Positions 1 through 6,999 of a stretch of 12,822 bases of DNA are shown here, one piece after another. Within the stretch, counting starts at the first letter, position 1. Every line of letters begins with the position of its first letter. Source of the DNA: JAAZLS01 sp964463285. Lineage in GTDB: Bacteria; Bacillota; Dethiobacteria; DTU022. The notes under the pieces are model-generated. The model did not search any database and had not been told where the DNA came from. It saw only the letters and a program-made list of their open reading frames with translations. The translations under genes and the position numbers were made by a program. The DNA lies in contig CAYXBB010000042.1 of assembly GCA_964463285.1 (NCBI GenBank), forward strand, positions 1 to 12,822. Reading direction: 5' to 3'.

Positions 1-29
1 AAAAACCCTGCCCCGGTACAGATGCAGGA
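1..29 (-). terminator. Candidate intrinsic terminator of tRNA-Val
   Basis: Read on the minus strand just past the tRNA 3' end, ATCCTGC and GCAGGGT form a 7-bp stem (one G-T pair) around a 12-nt loop, followed directly by five T residues. Position and orientation fit termination of the tRNA transcript. The loop is rather large, so the call is moderate. Confidence 0.5.
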
Positions 30-35
30 TTTCTT

Positions 36-110
36 TGGTGGGGACGAGAGGATTTGAACCTCCGACCTCTTGAATGTGAGTCAAGCGCTCTCCCCCTGAG
101 CCACGTCCCC
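36..110 (-). tRNA. tRNA-Val (anticodon CAC)
   Basis: The full cloverleaf can be folded by eye. The acceptor arm is GGGGACG/CGTCCCC, the D-stem GCTC/GAGC, the anticodon stem CTTGA/TCAAG around loop CTCACAT, and the T-arm has TTCAAAT in its loop. The anticodon is CAC, which reads the valine codon GUG. The discriminator base is A and the CCA end is encoded, as is usual in Bacillota. Total length is 75 nt. No other tRNA gene is adjacent, so it appears to be a single-gene unit. Confidence 0.95.
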
Positions 111-161
111 ATTTATTTGGCCAGGGTTTTCTCCTTGTTGACCCTTGGCTGGAGATACCAT

Positions 162-190
162 CTATTAATATAGTAAAGTGCGCAGTTCAA
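162..190 (-). promoter_or_regulatory. Candidate sigma-A promoter for tRNA-Val
   Basis: On the minus strand, TTGAAC (185-190) and TAATAG (162-167) are separated by exactly 17 bp. A start about 7 bp further on would leave a leader of roughly 45 nt before the tRNA. The -10 box is only a moderate match, and the overlapping TATATT is an alternative with a shorter spacer. Confidence 0.4.
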
Positions 191-293
191 AAAGTCAAGT
201 AGCATAAAATATCTGACCGGGCCAAATCGCTAGATTATAATATAAAAAGGCACATTGCCCCGCGATCCCTAAAAAACAACCTCTCCGCAACCG

Positions 294-319
294 AAAAATT
301 CCTGTTGAACAGTATTTTT
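294..319 (-). terminator. Weak candidate terminator after the ABC permease
   Basis: Just past the permease stop codon, the minus strand carries AAAAAT...CTG-TTCAA-CAG...ATTTTT. This gives an A/T-rich stem with a small internal loop and its T-run in the descending arm. A second, shorter hairpin, GGCA-ATG-TGCC followed by TTTTT, lies further downstream near 244-263. Either could end the ABC operon transcript. Neither is a strong GC-rich terminator. Confidence 0.3.
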
Positions 320-326
320 GCCCAAA

Positions 327-1139
327 TCACCGCCACTGAACAATGATTGATTCCCTTTGAAAGAGGCGGACGGCCACTTTCAGCACAAGCAGATCAATAA
401 AGAATAAAACTATCCCTAATATTATGGTCAGCAGGGGAGTAAACCAGATTAATCCGGTAACCTGAACCCCGATAAGTATAAGCAGCGGGAAAATGATTAT
501 TATCACCAGATTCTGGGCGTTTCGGAAATCACTGGCCCGGGATGAGCCAATTATCCCCAGAAGGAAACTTAAACCGGTTACTGATGGGTTTAGTAAAAAT
601 AAAGATACCAACCAGGAGGGAGTGACCACCAGCCTGCTGAGTTCTTTATGCCCCATCACCGCAACCCCGATCGGGAACAATAGGGCACAGATCCAGGTAA
701 TAATTAACGCCGGCAAGGCCCCCGACAGAGCTTTTCCTAACAGCAGTTCCCAGGTTCTAACCGGAGTAGCCAGCAGCGGTTCCAAGCTCCGGGATAGCTT
801 TTCCTCCACCATGCTAAAAGTTGTTAAATTTACGGTGATCATTAACGGGATCAATAGCAGGTAAAAGTTAAATTGTGTGAGCAACAGCAGCACCAGCTGA
901 CGGTCGGAAGATAGCCCCGCAGCTTCCGGCGAGGAAATTATCAGTTTCTGAATAGCATTTAGGATCAGCCTGTTTGGAAGCAAGCTTTCCGTGCCAAAAC
1001 GACTGATCAGCCATACATAGATCAGCCCCTGAATTAATATTACCAGGGGAAGAATGGTTAGCATTAACACGCTGTTGAGGTCGCTGAATATTACCTGCCA
1101 TTCTTTTTTTATTATATTGAAGATGCGCTGAACAGTCAT
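327..1139 (-). CDS. ABC-2 type transporter permease
   Basis: This 270-residue integral membrane protein has about six hydrophobic segments. The first lies near residues 25-45, and others cluster at about 85-110, 130-165, 175-195 and 210-260. A short cytoplasmic N-terminus (IIKKEWQ) precedes the first segment, as in ABC-2 permeases of the NatB/CcmB-like type. The stretch VEEKLSRSLEPLLATPV matches the conserved EExxxGtlE..LatPv region of these permeases. Its start codon overlaps the stop of the upstream ATPase gene by 4 nt (ATGA), so the two are translationally coupled and almost certainly form one exporter. The protein probably works as a dimer with two ATPase subunits. The substrate (drug, ion, peptide or lipid) cannot be inferred. 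Confidence 0.88.
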   Translation of the reverse strand: MTVQRIFNIIKKEWQVIFSDLNSVLMLTILPLVILIQGLIYVWLISRFGTESLLPNRLILNAIQKLIISSPEAAGLSSDRQLVLLLLTQFNFYLLLIPLMITVNLTTFSMVEEKLSRSLEPLLATPVRTWELLLGKALSGALPALIITWICALLFPIGVAVMGHKELSRLVVTPSWLVSLFLLNPSVTGLSFLLGIIGSSRASDFRNAQNLVIIIIFPLLILIGVQVTGLIWFTPLLTIILGIVLFFIDLLVLKVAVRLFQRESIIVQWR

Positions 1140-2068
1140 CGCCTTTTCTCTTTTCCCCTCATTAAATTTAGATAAACCTCTTCCAAAGAGCGTTCTTCCT
1201 CCATAACCTTATTGATCCTTCCCCCGGATTGTGCAATCTCCTGGACCAAATCCGGCAATTCTCTCTTCCCACCGGCAAGCTTAACCACCAGTTGCTTTCC
1301 TTGGAGTTGCCAATCTTTTACAAAGGCTATCCTTCTTAAAGTTTCTAATACGGCTGAGGTAACTTCCTCCAATTCGATCAATACTGAATAACTAAACAAA
1401 AGGCGCCGCAGGTTCCCTGGTGTATCCATAGCTATCAAACGGGTACGGATAATAGCTATCCGATGACAAAGACGCTCTGCTTCGGCAAGGTTATGGGTGG
1501 ATAGAAATATGGTTCTACCCTCCATGCTTAACCTGTTGATCAACCCCCTGATCTCATTGGCTGCTTCGGGATCAAGGCCGGAAGTTGGTTCGTCTAAAAA
1601 TAGCACTTCCGGTTCAGGCAGCAAGGCCCTGGCCAGTGCCAGTCTTTGCTTCATTCCCTTAGAAAAACTTCCTACTTTATCTTCCCGAAGATCCCAAAGG
1701 CCTACTAATTTAAGGTATTTTTCCACCCGGGCAGAAGAGATTTTACCTATATTAGAATAGAATCCGGCAAAAAACTCCAGGTTTCTCCTGGCGCTAAGGC
1801 GATCGTAGAAACCAGGCACCTCGGTAAGAAGGCCAATTACCTCATGAAGCAGTTCCGGCTGCAGATCAGTTCTGTAACCGGCGACTACTGCGTAACCGGA
1901 GGAAGGAGAGATTATGCCGGATAACATGCGGATAGCTGTGGTCTTACCTCCGCCATTGGGGCCCAAAAATCCGAACATTTCTCCCTTTTCCACCTTCAGG
2001 GTAAGATCTTCTACCGCTAACTGCCGGCCATATTTCCTGGTCAAATTAAAAGTTTCAATAACCGCCAT
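1136..2068 (-). CDS. ABC transporter ATP-binding protein
   Basis: This is a 310-residue ABC-2 exporter ATPase. Walker A is GPNGGGKTT at residues 36-44; the usual Ala/Ser after the second Gly is a Gly, which is tolerated. The signature is SFSKGMKQR near 134-142, typical of the NatA/CcmA/DrrA group rather than LSGGQ. Walker B is VLFLDE (155-160), followed by the D-loop SGLD and the H-loop His192. About 90 C-terminal residues beyond the nucleotide domain form the extension common in this group. The start is ATG with AGGGA about 10 nt upstream. It is the first gene of a two-gene operon with the permease and is served by the promoter at 2133-2161. It energises export; the substrate is unknown. Confidence 0.93.
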   Translation of the reverse strand: MAVIETFNLTRKYGRQLAVEDLTLKVEKGEMFGFLGPNGGGKTTAIRMLSGIISPSSGYAVVAGYRTDLQPELLHEVIGLLTEVPGFYDRLSARRNLEFFAGFYSNIGKISSARVEKYLKLVGLWDLREDKVGSFSKGMKQRLALARALLPEPEVLFLDEPTSGLDPEAANEIRGLINRLSMEGRTIFLSTHNLAEAERLCHRIAIIRTRLIAMDTPGNLRRLLFSYSVLIELEEVTSAVLETLRRIAFVKDWQLQGKQLVVKLAGGKRELPDLVQEIAQSGGRINKVMEEERSLEEVYLNLMRGKEKRR

Positions 2069-2132
2069 TAATTATCATCCCTGTTAACTTTCTAAATTCC
2101 GGAACCTGTCATATGAATACGGGGCTTTAATA

Positions 2133-2161
2133 ATTATAGCAAGGCCAGTAGATACTGCCAA
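2133..2161 (-). promoter_or_regulatory. Promoter of the ABC exporter operon
   Basis: On the minus strand, TTGGCA (2156-2161) and a perfect TATAAT (2133-2138) are spaced 17 bp apart. This is a near-consensus sigma-A promoter. The predicted start lies about 55-60 nt upstream of the ATPase start codon. Confidence 0.7.
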
Positions 2162-2179
2162 CCCAAGATTTAGTGCAAT

Positions 2180-2193
2180 TCACAACCTTGTGA
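2180..2193. promoter_or_regulatory. Palindrome upstream of the ABC promoter, possible operator
   Basis: TCACAA-CC-TTGTGA is a perfect 6-bp inverted repeat with a 2-bp centre. It sits 18 bp upstream of the -35 box of the ABC operon promoter. Its placement suits an activator-type site, but no regulator gene is adjacent and the repeat is short. Confidence 0.35.
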
Positions 2194-2560
2194 CCTATTT
2201 GACAGGAAGATTGTTTGTTGGAAAAGGGTGAACCCGCAAAAGATCCAGTCGAAAGAAAAAAGAGAACAACATTATGCCTGGAATTAATTATATGATCGCC
2301 GCCTGATGGTTATTTTCTTAAGTTTCAGTGTATAGCCGGTGTCAATCTCCGGAGAATTGATCCGGTGAACAGGGCGAATACCCACTTAACAGTCTTGATT
2401 CAACATTATTTCCCGGGAAATTATTGATGTCGGAAAACCGGCTAAAGCCACGGTGCTGAGAATAGGGCATCCCGGTAGCAAACAGTTCAACCGCTTCGGA
2501 TTTACGCAGGCGATATTGTCGAATGAGGTCGTTATTTCTGGGATCTGGGAACTATTACGC
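2194..2560 (-). other. Intergenic stretch with no confident gene
   Basis: I see no complete gene here. On the minus strand, in the same frame as the transposase remnant, about 69 codons stay open between 2345 and 2551. They read, in part, as an amphipathic segment containing IRQYRLRKSEAVELFATGM. I do not recognise it; it may be decayed mobile-element or chromosomal coding sequence. The plus-strand reading frame at about 2523-2807 overlaps the IS remnant and looks like a shadow. Confidence 0.35.
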
Positions 2561-2734
2561 TCACTTCACCAGCGTTGCCAACTCTTTTCCTTTCATCCCT
2601 GCCTTTAACCACTTTATTTGGCATTCGCTTAAACCAAGAAGCCCTGTCGCCTGCTTACCGATGATCTTGGTCTGCATTACCTGTTACCTAACTACATCCG
2701 CTGGATTCTTCAAAAAAATGTCTCCTCTTCCCAT
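2561..2734 (-). pseudogene. N-terminal remnant of an ISNCY-type transposase
   Basis: Starting at the ATG at 2734, the minus strand reads MGRGDIFLKNPADVVR, then a stop, then MQTKIIGKQATGLLGL, SECQIKWLKAGMKGK and a second stop. From memory, ISNCY-family transposases begin like this: an (M)xRGDIFMxNPADxxRYQVM-like leader followed by a helix-turn-helix with AAxLLGLSxRQIKRLKxxxK. The remnant has an in-frame stop after residue 16, appears to lack part of the helix, and is cut at about 57 codons. No catalytic DDE region follows. It is therefore a decayed fragment. The two terminal-type repeats immediately upstream (2735-2787) support an old insertion end. Confidence 0.6.
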
Positions 2735-2787
2735 GGTGACATTTTCTCAGTCCCCTTACAGGGTGACAATATCACTGTCCGGTAACA
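2735..2787. repeat. Two imperfect 26-bp direct repeats (old IS end)
   Basis: Two copies of a 26-bp unit, both beginning GGTGACA, lie at 2735-2760 and 2762-2787. They agree at 19 of 26 positions by my count. They sit immediately upstream of the transposase remnant start codon. Repeated GTGACA...GTCC motifs at element ends, probably transposase-binding sites, fit what I recall of ISNCY elements. I found no matching opposite end in the window. Confidence 0.5.
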
Positions 2788-2944
2788 AGATTGAAAATTT
2801 CACTTGATTTTTTACCGTTTTTTCATTAAACTTAGGTGTGCTCGTTACAGTCTGGTGAAAGTATGGAAACCTTCCGAATGCCCCGGTCTGGGAGATTAAA
2901 AATACCTTCCCCAGGACGGGTAATATAATCGTGGAGGTTTTTTG

Positions 2945-3250
2945 ATGTTTGTTGACAAGACCCTAATTTGTAAAGATTGTGGTCGAGAGTTTCTTTTTTC
3001 TGTTTCTGAGCAGGAATTTTATGCAGAAAAAGGGTTTACTAACGAACCCGGACGTTGCCCGGAGTGCCGATCAGCTAGAAAGGCACAGGGCAGATCGTCA
3101 AGAGGCGGCTATGACCGTGGCCCCCGTCAGATGTATCCTGCGATTTGTTCCTCTTGCGGGAAAGAGACCACTGTGCCATTTCAGCCAAGTGGTGATAAAC
3201 CGGTATACTGCCGGGATTGCTACCAGGCTCGAAACTATGGTAACCGGTAG
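2945..3250 (+). CDS. Small protein with two zinc-ribbon modules
   Basis: This 101-residue protein carries four CxxC pairs. Cys9/12 with Cys38/41 form the first module, which resembles the probable zinc-binding zf-trcl domain (CKDCGREFLFSVSEQEFY... CPEC). Cys68/71 with Cys89/92 form a second CxxC-x17-CxxC ribbon. A basic, Gly/Arg-rich linker (residues about 46-62) joins them and could contact nucleic acid. I chose the ATG at 2945 because GGAGG at 2933-2937 lies 7 nt upstream; a TTG three bases earlier is also in frame but too close. The gene stands alone between an IS remnant and a strong terminator. Its function is not established; nucleic-acid binding is an inference. Confidence 0.85.
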   Translation: MFVDKTLICKDCGREFLFSVSEQEFYAEKGFTNEPGRCPECRSARKAQGRSSRGGYDRGPRQMYPAICSSCGKETTVPFQPSGDKPVYCRDCYQARNYGNR

Positions 3251-3293
3251 TCCTGATGACCGACCTATAAAAAAATAAGAATAGAAAAATTTC

Positions 3294-3328
3294 AATGGCA
3301 GGAACAATTGTATCCTGCCATTTCTTTT
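3294..3328 (+). terminator. Strong intrinsic terminator of the zinc-ribbon gene
   Basis: A perfect 10-bp stem, AATGGCAGGA paired with TCCTGCCATT, encloses a 9-nt loop that itself contains the palindrome ACAATTGT. A T-rich tract (TTTCTTTT) overlaps and follows the stem. It lies 44 nt past the zinc-ribbon stop codon. Confidence 0.88.
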
Positions 3329-3441
3329 GATTCTTGTATCGGACAATAGACTATTTGGCGTACAGATTAGGAAATACACCAAATGGCCACGCCAACCGGT
3401 TAATATAAATATTCTCCTGCTTTAAAAAGTGATGGGCTGTT

Positions 3442-3517
3442 TGGTGGACGTGAGGGGACTCGAACCCCTGACCTCCTGAATGCGAGCCAGGCGCTCTCCC
3501 GACTGAGCTACACGCCC
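3442..3517 (-). tRNA. tRNA-Ala (anticodon CGC)
   Basis: This is a complete 76-nt cloverleaf with encoded CCA. The acceptor is GGGCGTG paired with CACGTCC, which places a G3-U70 wobble pair, the classic alanine identity element. The D-stem is GCTC/GAGC, the anticodon stem CCTGG/TCAGG (one G-T pair) with loop CTCGCAT, and the T-arm AGGGG-TTCGAGT-CCCCT. Anticodon CGC reads GCG. It is a single gene with its own promoter directly upstream. Confidence 0.96.
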
Positions 3518-3527
3518 CCGCAACGGT

Positions 3528-3556
3528 ATTATAGCAAACTGCAGATAGGTTGACAA
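3528..3556 (-). promoter_or_regulatory. Promoter of tRNA-Ala
   Basis: TTGTCA (3551-3556) and a perfect TATAAT (3528-3533) are separated by 17 bp on the minus strand. The predicted start is around 3521, leaving only about 3-6 nt of leader before the tRNA. The RAYT element end begins 16 bp upstream of the -35 box. Confidence 0.8.
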
Positions 3557-3571
3557 GATCAGAAATAAGGG

Positions 3572-3596
3572 AACATGGGGACGGTTCTTGTGTTAA
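3572..3596. repeat. Left inverted repeat of the RAYT element
   Basis: This begins AACATGGGGACGGTTCT and ends TGTGTTAA. The first 17 bases match the reverse complement of the right repeat exactly. The GGGGACGGTTC core is one I recall beside many RAYT genes in Bacillota, which I could not verify here. Confidence 0.75.
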
Positions 3597-4370
3597 TCAA
3601 GCCTTATGTATTAATACATGCGATATGCCAATAATCCTTGCAGCTTGCCTTAAAGTTATTCCTTCAATTCTTTTTATTTTTTTTAGAATAGCCCCTTTTT
3701 CTAACTTCCCCAAGTTTTTTATTTCACCGGGTTCATACCTTTTAATTATTTCTTTTATTTCTTCCAAAGCTTCTTTATCTGTTAAGCGCTTCTTATCTAT
3801 TTCTTCCAAGCAATGATCATCATTTTCTTGTTCGTTAAATTCAATAAATCGTTTTACTGCTTTTTCCTTATCATCACCGAAAACCTCCAACATAAAGGTC
3901 TCATCTAACATTCCGGAAGGATAATAAGGTTTCCCATAATAACCATTGCAACTGCTCCATTTGTACCCTGAAGGTCTTATCACCATTCCTGCCTTGACAG
4001 GGTTTTGGTGTATATAGCGAATTACGGTCAATAGATATTCGTCTGTTTCTACTTTTTCACTTTTAAAACGGTCTTGGAATACATGGCCTACGGCATGGTA
4101 TTTCCAATTATAAAAACTGGCATAGCTAATTCCTAAGCGCTGGATGGTCTTGGAAATACTTTCTTCGCCTTCTTTTAATAACAGGTGGACATGATTCCCC
4201 ATGAGGCACCATCCATAAATAATTATTTTGTCATTTTTTTTACAGGTATTTAAGGTTCTGAGGAATCGCCGATTGTCCTCATCATCAAGAAATATTTCCT
4301 TCCTATTTGTTCCCCTCATCATAATATGGTATATTCCGCTTTCGCTTTTTTCCCTTGCCGCTCTTGGCAT
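3597..4370 (-). CDS. REP-associated tyrosine (Y1) transposase
   Basis: This 257-residue single-strand transposase belongs to the IS200-like RAYT subgroup (Y1_Tnp domain). The N-terminus (MPRAAREKSESGIYHIMMRG) is typical of the subgroup. The metal-binding HUH-type motif is GNHVHLLL, with His60 and His62. The candidate nucleophile is the Tyr in RYIHQNPVKAG (Tyr119), with Tyr112 also possible. Residues about 230-257 form a helix-turn-helix-like tail (ITLRQAARIIGISHVL). I chose the ATG at 4370 because AGGTGG lies about 8 nt upstream; the GTG at 4382 overlaps that site. The reading frame is intact. Such proteins bind hairpin repeat ends, here the flanking inverted repeats. Confidence 0.9.
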   Translation of the reverse strand: MPRAAREKSESGIYHIMMRGTNRKEIFLDDEDNRRFLRTLNTCKKNDKIIIYGWCLMGNHVHLLLKEGEESISKTIQRLGISYASFYNWKYHAVGHVFQDRFKSEKVETDEYLLTVIRYIHQNPVKAGMVIRPSGYKWSSCNGYYGKPYYPSGMLDETFMLEVFGDDKEKAVKRFIEFNEQENDDHCLEEIDKKRLTDKEALEEIKEIIKRYEPGEIKNLGKLEKGAILKKIKRIEGITLRQAARIIGISHVLIHKA

Positions 4371-4392
4371 TTTTATCACCACCTTTTTTTAA

Positions 4393-4421
4393 AGTATATC
4401 ACTGATCTGATGGGTTAACAA
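4393..4421 (-). promoter_or_regulatory. Promoter of the RAYT gene
   Basis: TTGTTA (4416-4421) and TATACT (4393-4398) are 17 bp apart on the minus strand. The -35 box lies within the right inverted repeat, so transposase binding at that end could repress its own gene (inference). Confidence 0.55.
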
Positions 4422-4440
4422 GAGAACCGTCCCCATGTTA
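4415..4440. repeat. Right inverted repeat of the RAYT element
   Basis: This reads TTAACAAG then AGAACCGTCCCCATGTT on the plus strand. Its 17-base core at 4423-4439 is the exact reverse complement of the start of the left repeat. Confidence 0.75.
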
Positions 4441-4492
4441 GCCTAGAGGGTAATTAATAGGTGGAAGGGAACTCTTATTGCAGGAGGAAAAA

Positions 4493-5611
4493 ATGCTTAA
4501 AAGACTTGTTTTTGGTATCGCAATTTTAATCTTGATTGTTAGCGGCTGCTCACCCCCCGCTGAAAAAACCTTAAAACCGCCCGGTAAAGAGGTGGCGGTT
4601 CCACCTCCCTTAATAGAGGGTTCCGAATACTTAAAAGCCGGTTATTATGTTATGGCTGCCAGTGAAGATACCCTTTATGCTCGGGGCCCAGAAAAAAGCA
4701 AAACAGTATATTTTTCTAAGGACTATGGGGACACCTGGGAGCCTATTATCACCTTTGAGAAAAGGCCCTACAATATTCATGTAACACCTAAGGGGATTAT
4801 TTTAATCTCCATCTCCTCTGGTTCTTATCAGTCTCCTGGTGATGGGGAATTGTGGTACTCAAAGGACGGTAAAAATTTTAAATTAGTGCTGAAGTTCGCC
4901 GCGGGGGTTGCCGAACGCTGGAATATTGCCAGCGACCAGGATGGCTACGTTTTTATTTCCGAATATGGACATAAAAAAGCAAACAATAACGCCCGCCGCA
5001 TATACCGCTCAAAAGATAGCGGGGCAACATGGGAGATTGTATATGAGCCTCCGGAAATTGATAACTACCATAATCACAAAATTCTAATTGACAATCAAAA
5101 CCCAAATGTCATCTATCAATCTATTGGCGACGGGAAAAATATTGGTATTCTTAAGTCTGAGGATAGGGGGGAAACCTGGCTTAAAATCCACGATTGGCTT
5201 CACCCAACTGCCGGCCTTCAATTTAAAGATCATATAATTTGGGGCCTCGATAAACACCCGGTGGCGGGGTTTGTCTGGCACGACAAAGAAACCGACGAAA
5301 CCGATATTATCTATAGGCTACCGAAAAAACACAGCGGCTCAGTTTATGATATGGCTTGTATCCATGGGATTATATATGCCCTGTTCATGTCTTATCCCGA
5401 TCAGAAATGGCCGGCAACAATATATACAAGCTCCGATGAAGGTCGTACTTGGAAGCTTCTTGCTGAATGGCCAAAAATAAAGGGTGAAGGGATCTCTTTG
5501 GGTGGCATTACTGACTGTGGGGGTTATGGTTATGTTTTGGTCTCCCTCCCCTATGGAGACTCTCTCCGTTATGATGGAACAGTACGATTTCCCTTACCTG
5601 GAATGGATTAA
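4493..5611 (+). CDS. Asp-box (BNR-repeat) lipoprotein
   Basis: This 372-residue secreted lipoprotein begins with MLKR and a hydrophobic core ending in the lipobox VSGC, with Cys19 as the lipidation site. A Pro-rich linker follows (about 20-45). Five Asp-box motifs are visible: SKDYGDTW (75-82), SKDGKNF (123-129), SKDSGATW (173-180), SEDRGETW (222-229) and SSDEGRTW (313-320). The predicted fold is a beta-propeller like sialidases or YCF48-type proteins, anchored outside the membrane. I see no catalytic residues that would support sialidase activity. The ATG at 4493 is 5 nt after AGGAGG; an in-frame TTG at 4478 lies upstream of that site. The gene is monocistronic, and its start is only 53 bp from the RAYT element. 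Confidence 0.85.
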   Translation: MLKRLVFGIAILILIVSGCSPPAEKTLKPPGKEVAVPPPLIEGSEYLKAGYYVMAASEDTLYARGPEKSKTVYFSKDYGDTWEPIITFEKRPYNIHVTPKGIILISISSGSYQSPGDGELWYSKDGKNFKLVLKFAAGVAERWNIASDQDGYVFISEYGHKKANNNARRIYRSKDSGATWEIVYEPPEIDNYHNHKILIDNQNPNVIYQSIGDGKNIGILKSEDRGETWLKIHDWLHPTAGLQFKDHIIWGLDKHPVAGFVWHDKETDETDIIYRLPKKHSGSVYDMACIHGIIYALFMSYPDQKWPATIYTSSDEGRTWKLLAEWPKIKGEGISLGGITDCGGYGYVLVSLPYGDSLRYDGTVRFPLPGMD

Positions 5612-5787
5612 GCCTCTTTCCATCTATTTGTACTGTTTCACAAATATCATGCTTTACTGATTCGGGTTTGCTTGTAATTGTGAAAGAAAGTCTATTAAAA
5701 ACATAGAAGCATTTTGGGGGTAGGGGAAATAGGCTTTCTCAATAAGAAGGATGCAGCAATAGTCAATTATAATAACGGGGTACGGCA

Positions 5788-6696
5788 CTAAAGACCCGAT
5801 TTGAAATAGTTGCAGGTGAAATCTTTAAAGGCCCTGGCCACCGGGTTTAAAACCCTGTTTTTATGATTGATAAAATAAAAATTCCGGCTTAAAGCAAAAC
5901 CGGAAAGGGCAAAAGCCCTTAGCAGACCCTGTTCTATTTCTTTTTTTACCATACGCTCCGAAATAAAAGTTATGCCCAAACCATTTCGCACACATTGAAC
6001 AATGGTAGTGGGGTTCTCGATATTGGCCACCACGTTTATTTCGTCAATGTCTATTTTCTGATCCCGCAGGCAGGACAGAAAAAAATTTTTGGTGGCGGAG
6101 CCTTCCTCCCGCAATATAAATCTTTCATTTTTAATCTGTTCCCAGGTCACGGAATCTCCTTTTAAACGGGAGAGTTCCCCTTTGGCAGGCGTAATCAGTA
6201 TAAGGCGATCCTCACCTATTTTATACATATCTAGTCCAGGGTAAGATGAAACAGTGCCCACAAATCCAAAATCCATACTGCCGGAAACAATGGTGGAAAT
6301 AACCCCCTCACTATCAAACTGTTTTATTTCATAACTGATTTCAGGATAGCAACCGCCAAAAGCCTTTAACAGGCCGGGTAGTAAGCATATTTGGGGAACT
6401 GTACTGGCTGCAATGGCCAGCTCCCCTGCCATCCGACCCTTGTATTGGCTCATTGAGTAGTAAGCCTGTTCTCTAAGATTTAAAATGTTAACCGCATGAT
6501 TATAGAAGATGTGGCCGGCCCCTGTTAAGGTAACCTGCTTGCCATATCGGTTAAATAAAACTGTCTCCAGCTCATCTTCAAGCGATTGTATATGCCCGGT
6601 TAAAGTCGGCTGGGACAGATAAAGGGTTTCCGCAGCCCGGGAAAAACTTTTTTGTTTGGCTATTTCTACAAAAGACTCCAGTTGCCTTAAGTCCAC
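5788..6696 (-). CDS. LysR regulator, selenium-metabolism type
   Basis: This 302-residue LysR-family regulator has an N-terminal winged helix-turn-helix (residues 1-60, with SFSRAAETLYLSQPTLTGHI) and a LysR substrate-binding domain (about 90-295). The start is GTG, with AAGGAG 7 nt upstream. The sequence, especially MDLRQLESFVEIAKQKSFSRAA and GELAIAASTVPQICLLPGLL, strongly resembles the clostridial group annotated as selenium metabolism-associated LysR regulators, by recall. It lies downstream of, and codirectional with, the molybdenum hydroxylase genes but 425 nt away, so it probably has its own promoter. I infer that it senses a selenium- or sulfur-linked metabolite and controls this cluster. 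The effector is unknown. Confidence 0.85.
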   Translation of the reverse strand: MDLRQLESFVEIAKQKSFSRAAETLYLSQPTLTGHIQSLEDELETVLFNRYGKQVTLTGAGHIFYNHAVNILNLREQAYYSMSQYKGRMAGELAIAASTVPQICLLPGLLKAFGGCYPEISYEIKQFDSEGVISTIVSGSMDFGFVGTVSSYPGLDMYKIGEDRLILITPAKGELSRLKGDSVTWEQIKNERFILREEGSATKNFFLSCLRDQKIDIDEINVVANIENPTTIVQCVRNGLGITFISERMVKKEIEQGLLRAFALSGFALSRNFYFINHKNRVLNPVARAFKDFTCNYFKSGL

Positions 6697-6999
6697 ACCA
6701 TATCTCCTTCTTCTTTTTGTCCCCTTGCGCTATAGTAGCATTTTGAAGATGGAAGAAACCGCCCCCAGGCGAACAGCCTCATAATTTTTGCCTTTTCGCA
6801 AATACCGATATTCCCGGTGGTCGGCCACCCCAATCACACTATAGCACAAATAATAAGGGCCTGTGCCGACAGAAAATATTTATGTGCCCTTTCCTTTAAT
6901 AAGCATACCTTTAGTAACACTTCGGGGGTAATGAAAATGATTGATTGCAGACTGGCGGAACAGGAATCCAAATTTGCGGGGCAATCAAATTAAAAGCAC
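6697..6999. other. LysR upstream region
   Basis: I find no gene in this stretch. It holds the LysR ribosome site, a candidate extended -10 on the minus strand (TG then TATAGT at 6838-6846) without a convincing -35, and the inverted repeat TTTGC-6-GCAAA at 6787-6802. That repeat lies between the candidate promoter and the LysR start and could be an autoregulatory site. No riboswitch or terminator fold was obvious by eye. Confidence 0.4.
6787..6802. promoter_or_regulatory. Small inverted repeat upstream of LysR
   Basis: TTTGC and GCAAA flank a 6-bp spacer. It is placed about 90 bp upstream of the LysR start. It does not exactly match the T-N11-A LysR-box rule, so an operator role is only a suggestion. 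Confidence 0.25.

Larger units (their letters stand above)
3572..4440 (-). mobile_element. RAYT / IS200-like single-gene element
   Basis: A single Y1 transposase gene is bounded by inverted repeats: 3572-3596 on the left and 4415-4440 on the right. The shared core AACATGGGGACGGTTCT is identical over 17 bp when one side is reverse-complemented, and TGTTAA follows on both sides after small differences. The stop codon abuts the left repeat and the transposase promoter lies partly in the right repeat, so the element is compact, about 870 bp. It lies between the tRNA-Ala promoter and the lipoprotein gene. I see no clear target duplication, as expected for HUH-type enzymes. Confidence 0.75.

Noticed and set aside
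493..864. Plus-strand open frame of 123 codons
   Set aside because: It is antisense to the ABC permease, whose membrane segments explain the coding signal.
2523..2807. Plus-strand open frame of 94 codons in the IS remnant
   Set aside because: It overlaps the minus-strand transposase remnant and its terminal repeats, has no ribosome site and matches no family I know.
2901..2929. TATAAT at 2924-2929 as promoter of the zinc-ribbon gene
   Set aside because: No -35 box lies at the right spacing, and the start site would fall on the ribosome site itself.
4441..4475. Promoter for the lipoprotein gene in the short gap after the RAYT element
   Set aside because: TAATTA-like boxes exist but none has a -35 partner at 16-18 bp.
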